Positions 57,331 through 64,000 of a stretch of 64,000 bases of DNA are shown here, piece by piece. The stretch is from Silvimonas terrae (lineage in GTDB: Bacteria > Pseudomonadota > Gammaproteobacteria > Burkholderiales > Chitinibacteraceae), in NCBI RefSeq assembly GCF_014202765.1, contig NZ_JACHHN010000005.1, positions 112,593-176,592 on the forward strand, in the 5' to 3' direction. The position numbers and the translations under genes were made by a program. Under the pieces are notes generated by a model. The model was given only the letters and a program-made list of their open reading frames with translations. It did no database searches and was not told the origin of the DNA. The first letter of the stretch is position 1. Each line of letters starts with the position of its first letter.

Positions 57331-60300
57331 GACCGTACTGATCGCAAATCGCGGTGAAATCGCCTGCCGCGCTATCCGCACTCTCAAGCGTTTGGGTGTG
57401 AAAAGCGTCGCCGTGTATTCCGATGCGGATCGCAACAGCGCCCATGTGACCGAGGCTGATGTGGCCATTGCGCTGGGTGGTGACAAGCCGGCCGATAGCT
57501 ATCTGTGCATTGAAAAAATCATCGACGCCTGCAAAGAAACCGGCGCCGAGGCCGTGTTCCCGGGCTACGGCTTTTTGTCGGAGAGCGCAGAGTTTGGCGC
57601 GGCGTGTGCGGCTAACGGCATTGTGTTTGTCGGCCCGACCGCCTTGCAGATGGAAGAATTTGGCCTCAAGCACCGTGCGCGTGAACTGGCCGCCGCCGCA
57701 GGTGTGCCGACCACGCCGGGCAGCGGGCTGCTTGATTCGGCTGACCATGCGCTGCTTGAAGCGGCAAAGATTGGCTACCCGGTCATGCTTAAAAGCACCG
57801 CCGGGGGCGGCGGCATTGGCCTGACACGCTGTGATGATGCGCAACAACTGGCCTCGGCCTTTGAGCGCGTACAACGGCTGGGCGAGCAGTTTTTTCGGGA
57901 CGGCGGTTCATTCATCGAGCGCTTTGTCGATCAGGCGCGCCATATCGAAGTACAGATTTTTGGTGATGGCAACGGCAAGGTATTTGCCCTGGGTGAGCGC
58001 GACTGTTCTATCCAGCGCCGTAACCAGAAAGTGATTGAAGAAACCCCCGCACCCAACCTGCCCGCCGCCACCCGCGCGGCCTTGCTGGCCTCGGCCCAAC
58101 GGCTGGGTGAATCGGTCAATTATCGTTCTGCCGGCACGGTGGAATATGTGTACGACAGCAAGCGGGACGAGTTCTATTTCCTGGAAGTGAACACCCGCCT
58201 GCAGGTGGAACACCCGGTGACCGAATCCGTTACCGGTCTGGATCTGGTGGAGTGCATGCTGCGCGTGGCTGCCGGAGACCCCCTGGACGAAGCCGCCATG
58301 GCGCGTGCCCCACAGGGTGCGGCGATCGAAGTACGCCTGTACGCGGAAGACCCGGTCAAACAGTTCCAGCCTTCCCCTGGCTTGCTGACGGCGGTGAATT
58401 ACCCCGCCAGCGATATCGTGCCCCTGCGCGTGGATGGCTGGGTCAGTACCGGCACCGACGTGCCGTCGTTCTATGACCCCTTGCTGGCCAAGCTGATTGT
58501 GCGCGGCGAAACCCGCGCCGAGGCGCTGGCCAACCTGCAAACCGCGCTGGACCACACGGCGCTGCATGGCATTGCCACCAACCTGGATTATTTGCGCCAG
58601 ATTATCGCCAGTGCCGCGTTTGAAGCGGGCCAGGTCTCTACGCGTTTTCTGGACACATTTGTCTCCCGCCCCTCTGCGGTAGAAGTGCTGGAACCGGGCA
58701 CCTACACCAGCGTGCAGGATTACCCCGGCCGCGTGGGCTATTGGGATATCGGTGTGCCGCCATCCGGCCCGATGGATGATTACGCCTTTCGTCTTGCCAA
58801 CCGGATTGTGGGTAACGATGCCGCCGCCGCCGCGCTGGAATGCACGCTGCAAGGCCCGACGCTCAAGTTCCATACCGATGCCACGATTGCCCTGACAGGT
58901 GCCACCTGCCCGGTCACCGTAGACGGCCAGACTGTGGCCATGAACCAGCCGCTGACCGTGAAGGCGGGACAAGTCCTGGCTGTGGGCCGCGCCGCCAGTG
59001 GTTGCCGCACCTATGTGGCAATCCGCAACGGCATTGATGTGCCGGTCTACCTGGGTAGCCGCTCTGCGTTTGCGCTGGGTCAGTTTGGTGGCCACGCCGG
59101 CCGCACTTTGCGTGCCGCTGATATGTTGCCGATCAGCCAGCCCGACCTACCCGCTTGCACCACGCCGGCCCCCATTGCAGAACCCGCTGCCGCGCCAGCC
59201 GATCAGGTCCCGACCTACGGGACGCACTGGGACATTGGGGTGTTGTACGGTCCGCACGGCGCGCCGGATTTCTTCCAGCCCGAGGCCATCGACACGTTCT
59301 TTGCCAGTGACTGGGAAGTCCATTACAACTCCAACCGCCTGGGCGTGCGCTTGATTGGCCCCAAGCCCACCTGGGCGCGTAGCGATGGTGGCGAGGCGGG
59401 TCTGCATCCGTCCAATATCCACGATTGCGAATACGCCATTGGCAGCATCAACTTCACCGGGGATTCGCCGGTCATCCTGACCCGTGACGGCCCCAGCCTG
59501 GGCGGCTTTGTTTGCCCGGTGACCATTGCCAAAGCCGAGTTGTGGAAGGTGGGTCAGGTCAAACCGGGCGACAAAATCCGCTTCAAGTGCATCAGCTACA
59601 AAGAGGCCGTGGCGCTGGAACGCGCGCAAGACGCGCAACTGGCGGCACTGTCGTTTGTGCCGGTTGCCGATGTGGCCGATGTGGAGTTGCCGGCGACTTC
59701 ATCCCCCGCCATCCTGGCCGAGCTGCCTGAAAACGGCGTGCGCCCGGCGGTGACTTACCGCCAGGCCGGCGATACCTACATCCTGATGGAGTACGGCCCC
59801 AATGTGCTCGATCTGAAACTGCGGCTGCGCATCTATCTGATGATGCAAAAGCTCAAGCAGTTGAATGTGCCCGGCATTCTGGAACTCTCGCCCGGCGTGC
59901 GTTCGCTGCAAATCCGCTTCAATGGCTATGAGATCAGCCAGCAACGCCTGCTGGCCACCTTGCTGGCGGCCGATGCTGAACTGCCGGATGTCTCTACCCT
60001 CAAGCTGCCGACCCGCGTGGTGTATATGCCGCTGGCGTTCGAGGATTCCGCCACCCTGGGTGCGGTACAGCGCTATCAGGAAACCGTGCGCCACCAGGCC
60101 CCGTGGCTACCCAATAACGTCGATTTCATCCAGCGCATCAACGGGCTGGCGAGTCGCGAGCAAGTCAGCGACATCATTTTTGACGCCAGCTACATGGTGA
60201 TGGGCCTGGGCGATGTGTACTTGGGTGCACCGTGCGCCGTGCCGGTGGACCCGCGCCATCGGCTGTTGACCAGCAAATACAATCCGGCCCGCACCTTCAC

Positions 60301-60958
60301 GGCCGAAGGCACGGTGGGTATTGGCGGCGTGTACATGTGCATTTACGGCATGGACTCCCCTGGTGGCTATCAACTGGTCGGCCGCACGTTGCCGATCTGG
60401 AACAAGTTCCTCAAGAACGCCGTATTTGCGCCGGGCGAACCGTGGCTGCTGCGCTTCTTTGATCAGGTGCGCTTCTACCCGGTCTCCGAGGCCGAACTGG
60501 ATGTACTGCGCGAAGACTTCCGCCACGGCCGCGCCGGTGTGCGGATCGAAGAAGAAGTGTTCGACTTCGCCGCCTACGAGCAATTCCTGGCGGACAACAG
60601 CGCCAGCATTGCCGATTTCCAGGCCCGCCAGAAAGTCGCGTTCGAGGCCGAAGTGGCGCTTTGGGCTGCCGACGACAGCGCGCATCACCACGCCGTTGTG
60701 GTCGAGGAAGAAACCGAAGATGCCGTGGACGATGGTCACCACATCATCAGCGCCGACCTGTGCGGCAGCATCTGGAAGGTGCTGGTGGAAGTGGGCCAGA
60801 GAGTGGATGCCGGCTCGCCGCTGATTGTGGTCGAGGCCATGAAGATGGAACTGGCGGTGAACGCGCCGGTATCCGGCACGGTGCGCTCGATCCGCGCCAT
60901 GCCGGGCAAAGCCGTCACGCCGGGCGAACGCTTGCTGGTGCTGGAGCCGCACGCATGA
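57323..60958 (+). CDS. uca: Urea carboxylase
   Basis: 1211 residues, biotin-dependent. It carboxylates urea to allophanate with ATP and bicarbonate. Domains in order: biotin carboxylase (1-445: MFKTVLIANRGEIACRAI, ATP-grasp loop KSTAGGGGIGLTRC, EVNTRLQVEHPVTE); carboxyltransferase halves related to KipA (about 455-780) and KipI (about 800-1010, RTFTAEGTVGIGG near the end); and a C-terminal biotinyl domain with the biotin Lys1174 in VEAMKMEL. Some members of this family prefer guanidine. Here no carboxyguanidine deiminase genes adjoin and a urea-binding protein follows, so urea is the better guess. A 4-nt ATGA overlap leads into the GntR gene. Confidence 0.92.
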   Translation: MFKTVLIANRGEIACRAIRTLKRLGVKSVAVYSDADRNSAHVTEADVAIALGGDKPADSYLCIEKIIDACKETGAEAVFPGYGFLSESAEFGAACAANGIVFVGPTALQMEEFGLKHRARELAAAAGVPTTPGSGLLDSADHALLEAAKIGYPVMLKSTAGGGGIGLTRCDDAQQLASAFERVQRLGEQFFRDGGSFIERFVDQARHIEVQIFGDGNGKVFALGERDCSIQRRNQKVIEETPAPNLPAATRAALLASAQRLGESVNYRSAGTVEYVYDSKRDEFYFLEVNTRLQVEHPVTESVTGLDLVECMLRVAAGDPLDEAAMARAPQGAAIEVRLYAEDPVKQFQPSPGLLTAVNYPASDIVPLRVDGWVSTGTDVPSFYDPLLAKLIVRGETRAEALANLQTALDHTALHGIATNLDYLRQIIASAAFEAGQVSTRFLDTFVSRPSAVEVLEPGTYTSVQDYPGRVGYWDIGVPPSGPMDDYAFRLANRIVGNDAAAAALECTLQGPTLKFHTDATIALTGATCPVTVDGQTVAMNQPLTVKAGQVLAVGRAASGCRTYVAIRNGIDVPVYLGSRSAFALGQFGGHAGRTLRAADMLPISQPDLPACTTPAPIAEPAAAPADQVPTYGTHWDIGVLYGPHGAPDFFQPEAIDTFFASDWEVHYNSNRLGVRLIGPKPTWARSDGGEAGLHPSNIHDCEYAIGSINFTGDSPVILTRDGPSLGGFVCPVTIAKAELWKVGQVKPGDKIRFKCISYKEAVALERAQDAQLAALSFVPVADVADVELPATSSPAILAELPENGVRPAVTYRQAGDTYILMEYGPNVLDLKLRLRIYLMMQKLKQLNVPGILELSPGVRSLQIRFNGYEISQQRLLATLLAADAELPDVSTLKLPTRVVYMPLAFEDSATLGAVQRYQETVRHQAPWLPNNVDFIQRINGLASREQVSDIIFDASYMVMGLGDVYLGAPCAVPVDPRHRLLTSKYNPARTFTAEGTVGIGGVYMCIYGMDSPGGYQLVGRTLPIWNKFLKNAVFAPGEPWLLRFFDQVRFYPVSEAELDVLREDFRHGRAGVRIEEEVFDFAAYEQFLADNSASIADFQARQKVAFEAEVALWAADDSAHHHAVVVEEETEDAVDDGHHIISADLCGSIWKVLVEVGQRVDAGSPLIVVEAMKMELAVNAPVSGTVRSIRAMPGKAVTPGERLLVLEPHA

Positions 60959-61701
60959 AACCCGAACCGGTCGCGTCACTGGCTAACGAAGATGCCGTGC
61001 CCGGCAAACGCCGTGGCTCCAAAGACAACCTGGCCAATGGCATCTACGCGGCGATCAAGGCGGACATCATGGAATTTCGCCTGTTGCCGGGCGACCGCTT
61101 TACCGAAAGCGAAGTGGCCGAGCGCTTGAACGTAAGCCGCACCCCGGTGCGCGAGGCGCTGTACCGCTTGCAGAACGAGCATTTTGTGGAAGTGCAGTTT
61201 CGCAATGGCTGGCAAGTGCGGCCGTTTGATTTTGCCTACTTCGAAGACCTGTACGACGTGCGGGTGATTCTGGAGCTGGCTGCGGCCCGCCGCTTGTGTG
61301 AGCACGTGGAGCTGGAAACCAGCCAGGAGTTGATCGCGCTGAAAAGCCTGTGGCTGGTGCCGGTAGGGGAGCGCTTGACGGACGGGAAGATTGTTTCCGG
61401 TTTTGATGAGTTGTTCCACTCCACCCTGGTGGCGGCGACAGGCAACCGGGAGATGGCGCGGATTCATCGCGACGTGACGGAAAAAATCCGCCCGATCCGG
61501 CGGCTGGATTTCACCAAGCCGTATCGGGTGGATACGACGTACCACGAACACGGCGCCATCCTGCGCGCGATCTTGCAACGCCGCGCGGATGAAGCGCAGC
61601 GGATGCTCAAGGCGCATATCGATGAGAGCAAGTCTGAGGTGCGCAAGATTACGTTGCATATGTTGCATGCAGCGAGGAAGGGGGCCAGCGATGGCTTGTG
61701 A
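60955..61701 (+). CDS. GntR family (FCD type) transcriptional regulator
   Basis: 248 residues. The N-terminal winged HTH (about 25-90, IKADIMEFRLLPGDRFTESEV and LNVSRTPVREALYRLQ) is followed by an all-helical FCD effector domain (DLYDVRVILELAAARRL, FHSTLVAATGNREM, YHEHGAILRAILQRRADEAQ with metal-binding His). It is coupled to the carboxylase gene by ATGA and probably regulates the operon through TGTATACA at 55234. The ligand is unknown; urea, allophanate or a related compound is plausible. Confidence 0.9.
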   Translation: MKPEPVASLANEDAVPGKRRGSKDNLANGIYAAIKADIMEFRLLPGDRFTESEVAERLNVSRTPVREALYRLQNEHFVEVQFRNGWQVRPFDFAYFEDLYDVRVILELAAARRLCEHVELETSQELIALKSLWLVPVGERLTDGKIVSGFDELFHSTLVAATGNREMARIHRDVTEKIRPIRRLDFTKPYRVDTTYHEHGAILRAILQRRADEAQRMLKAHIDESKSEVRKITLHMLHAARKGASDGL

Positions 61702-61748
61702 TCGGACTACGTCGTCATTGAGGGCGTTTGTAGTTGTAGCCACTGGCT

Positions 61749-61836
61749 CGTCATTCCTGCGAAAGCGGGAATCCAGCTGTGACATTGGCAGATGCCACTG
61801 TGTAGCCCGGATGGAGCGGTAGCGGGAATCCGGGGT
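61749..61836. repeat. dRS3-like and REP-like elements after the GntR gene
   Basis: A dRS3-type palindrome CGTCATTCCTGCGAAAGCGGGAATCCAG-like copy (61749-61777) is followed by a GTAGCCCGGATGGAG...GGGAATCCGGGG element (61802-61836). Confidence 0.65.
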
Positions 61837-61864
61837 GGCTGGACTGGTTAATGTTGTTGTTGGT

Positions 61865-62155
<291 letters not shown>

Positions 62156-62164
62156 GGAAGGTTG

Positions 62165-62460
62165 ATGTCCTCGCAAACAGACGTTTTTCGGGGTTGGGGT
62201 TGCAGTTGGGCCCCTTAAGGAGTGCCGAGCATCGCAGGGAAGTCCGGGGTTTCGGCGTAAGGGTGTTTGAGCCCAAAGGGCGAGTTCCCTGGAGCCAGCC
62301 GGACTTCACGAGAAGCGCAGGGGACCCGCGAAGCGGGCGCTCCGCCGGGGTCGCCTTTTCTTTGGGTACTTTCTTTTGGCGATCCAAAAGAAAGTACCGT
62401 GCTCCGGGCACCCCCGGTATGAAAACAGCCGCGCCGCAAGGCGCTAACAAACAAAACAGC
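62165..62460 (-). repeat. Dispersed structured repeat, copy C (inverted)
   Basis: Read on the minus strand it runs TTAGCGCC-TTGCGGCGCGG, CCGGGGGTGCCCGG and a long GTACTTTCTTTTGG/CCAAAAGAAAGTAC hairpin. Then come GAAAAGGCGACCCC, GCTTCTCGTGAAGTCCGGC, ACACCCTTACGCCGAAACCCC and CAACCCCAACCCC, ending ACGTCTGTTTGCGAGG. It faces copy B tail to tail, about 10 bp apart. Together B and C fill most of the 61702-62594 gap; the remainder (62461-62580) is A-rich with no gene. Confidence 0.75.
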
Positions 62461-62594
62461 ATCACCAAAAAAAGAACACCAGTACGACAACTCGATAACA
62501 CCGCATTACCAGAAAGCAAAAAAGCAAAAGCAGGAAGGAAACAACCCGTTTCAACACTTTCGTCACTCGTTATCAGTTATCAGGAGATGCAGTC

Positions 62595-63860
62595 ATGAAC
62601 CGTCGTACCGCACTGAAACTTGTCACTGTTTGTACCCTCGCTGCCGCCAGCGGTTTTTCCGGTGGCGCTTTTGCCGCCGACACCATCAAGGTCGGCATCC
62701 TGCATTCGCTGTCGGGCACGATGGCGATCTCTGAATCCGCGCTGGAACAAACCGCGCTGATGACCATTGCCGAAATCAACGCCCAGGGCGGCGTGATGGG
62801 CAAGCAACTGGAACCGGTGGTGGTTGATCCGGCCTCCAACTGGCCGCTGTTTGCTGAAAAGTCCCGCCAGTTGCTGGCCAAAGACAAAGTAGCGGTGGTG
62901 TTTGGCTGCTGGACTTCCGTCTCGCGCAAGTCGGTCTTGCCGGTGTTCCGTGAACTGAACGGCCTGTTGTTCTACCCGGTGCAGTACGAAGGTGAAGAAC
63001 TGGAAAAGAACGTGTTCTACACCGGCGCAGCGCCTAACCAGCAAGCCATTCCGGCCGTGGACTATCTGCTGTCCAAGGATGGCGGTGAAGCCAAGCGCTT
63101 TGTGCTGCTGGGTACCGACTATGTGTACCCGCGCACCACCAACAAGATCCTGCGTGCCTACCTGCATTCCAAGGGTATTCAGGACGCCGACATCATGGAG
63201 GAGTACACCCCGTTTGGTTACTCCGACTACCAGACCATCATCGCCAAGATCAAAGACTTCTCTGCTCAGGGCAAGAAGACGGCGGTGGTCTCTACCATCA
63301 ATGGCGACTCCAACGTGCCGTTCTACAAGGAACTGGGCAACGCCGGCCTGAAGGCGACCGATGTGCCGGTGGTGGCGTTCAGCGTGGGTGAAGAAGAACT
63401 GCGCGGCGTGGATACCAAGCCGCTGGTGGGTGAACTGGCCGCATGGAACTACTTCATGTCGGTGAAAAACCCGGAAAACACCAAGTTCACCAAGATGTAC
63501 CGCGATTGGGCCAAGAAGCAAAAGCTGCCTAATGCCGATACCGCCGTGACCAACGACCCGATGGAAGCGACCTACGTGGGCATCCACATGTGGAAGCAGG
63601 CGGTCGAGAAGGCGCACTCCACCGATGTGGACAAGGTGATTGTGGCCATGGGTGGCCAGACCTTCAAGGCCCCGAGCGGCTTCACGCTGGAAATGGACCC
63701 GAAAAACCATCACCTGCACAAGCCGGTGATGATCGGCGAAGTGAAGGCCAATGGTCAGTTCAACGTGGTGTGGAAGACCAAGGAACCGGTCAAGGCCCAA
63801 CCGTGGAGCCCGTTCATTGCCGGCAACGACAAGAAGAAAGACGAGCCGGAAGCGAATTGA
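62595..63860 (+). CDS. urtA: Urea ABC transporter substrate-binding protein
   Basis: 421 residues. A signal peptide (about 1-27, GGAFAAD) precedes a type I periplasmic-binding fold of the branched-chain amino-acid/amide family. UrtA markers include VGILHSLSGTMAISE, GCWTSVSRKSVLPVF, LLFYPVQYEGEE, LLGTDYVYPRTTNKI and GVDTKPLVGELAAWNYF. It binds urea and delivers it to UrtBCDE, which probably lies beyond the window edge. AGGAGA lies upstream of the ATG. With atzF and uca it completes uptake plus nickel-free degradation of urea. Confidence 0.93.
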   Translation: MNRRTALKLVTVCTLAAASGFSGGAFAADTIKVGILHSLSGTMAISESALEQTALMTIAEINAQGGVMGKQLEPVVVDPASNWPLFAEKSRQLLAKDKVAVVFGCWTSVSRKSVLPVFRELNGLLFYPVQYEGEELEKNVFYTGAAPNQQAIPAVDYLLSKDGGEAKRFVLLGTDYVYPRTTNKILRAYLHSKGIQDADIMEEYTPFGYSDYQTIIAKIKDFSAQGKKTAVVSTINGDSNVPFYKELGNAGLKATDVPVVAFSVGEEELRGVDTKPLVGELAAWNYFMSVKNPENTKFTKMYRDWAKKQKLPNADTAVTNDPMEATYVGIHMWKQAVEKAHSTDVDKVIVAMGGQTFKAPSGFTLEMDPKNHHLHKPVMIGEVKANGQFNVVWKTKEPVKAQPWSPFIAGNDKKKDEPEAN

Positions 63861-63880
63861 TCTGGCTGTGAGGTGAGTGT

Positions 63881-63897
63881 GTAGGGTGGATTCGCGC
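63881..63897 (+). repeat. Partial REP-like element after urtA
   Basis: GTAGGGTGGATTCGCGC shares the first arm of the element at 45751. Nothing else is recognisable to the window end. Confidence 0.4.
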
Positions 63898-64000
63898 AGC
63901 AAAACACCAAACCGGGGGTGGTTTGGGTCGCGAAACCACCCAAAAGCAAACCGAATCAACAGCAGTGACCCCACAACCCAACAAGGGGAAAACCCAAAGA

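Overview
The window is about 64 kb of GC-rich chromosome from a betaproteobacterium. The order mnmG-rsmG-parA-parB-atpIBEFHAGDC, the protein families and short repeats that resemble the neisserial dRS3 element suggest the order Neisseriales (Chromobacteriaceae-like). This placement is inference; there is no rRNA gene to confirm it. I see no tRNA, rRNA, CRISPR array, prophage or intact insertion sequence.

Layout. 1-7.4 kb: the 3' part of an N-acetylglucosamine PTS permease, a PspC-like protein, a GST, AmpG, exonuclease III, PyrE and polyphosphate glucokinase. 7.4-15.2 kb: a complete L-ascorbate (ula) regulon. ulaABCDEF plus a dedicated HPr-like gene and a HAD phosphatase lie on the minus strand. 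ulaG and ulaR lie on the plus strand. A shared control region between them carries repeated TGATCA motifs. 15.4-26.9 kb: mnmG-rsmG-parA-parB and then the nine-gene ATP synthase operon behind a clear sigma70 promoter. 27-34.3 kb: glmU, a YihY-type membrane protein, ychF, a solitary outer-membrane barrel, and a DUF3300/DUF2950 pair. 34.6-40.9 kb: an LPS core/O-antigen ligase cluster, DUF445 and DUF4442 proteins. 41-42.8 kb: a Dcm-like cytosine methyltransferase with its Vsr repair nuclease and no restriction enzyme. 43-54.5 kb: flavoproteins, YaeQ, a peptide-binding protein, two transporter/LysR divergent pairs, an aspartate aminotransferase and a GFA-family protein. 55-64 kb: a urea-utilisation locus (allophanate hydrolase, urea carboxylase, a GntR regulator and the UrtA urea-binding protein).

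The most notable points lie between genes. (1) Two perfectly phased 118-bp tandem repeats separate allophanate hydrolase from urea carboxylase. Each encodes a 41-residue mini-protein that begins like the biotin-carboxylase N-terminus and whose stop overlaps the next start. (2) The same operon has a textbook sigma54 promoter, an NtrC-type site upstream of it and a GntR-type palindrome downstream. (3) A dispersed repeat of about 290 bp, with a strong conserved hairpin and a variable microsatellite-like tail, occurs in four copies, two of them as an inverted tail-to-tail pair. (4) A 259-bp composite of REP-like elements is tandemly duplicated. (5) The ula operon carries its own HPr paralogue with His15 but without Ser46.

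Functionally, the window joins amino-sugar and ascorbate PTS uptake, polyphosphate-driven glucose phosphorylation, envelope biogenesis (GlmU, AmpG, LPS) and nitrogen scavenging from urea. The origin-proximal partition and ATP synthase genes sit between the ula regulon and the envelope genes.
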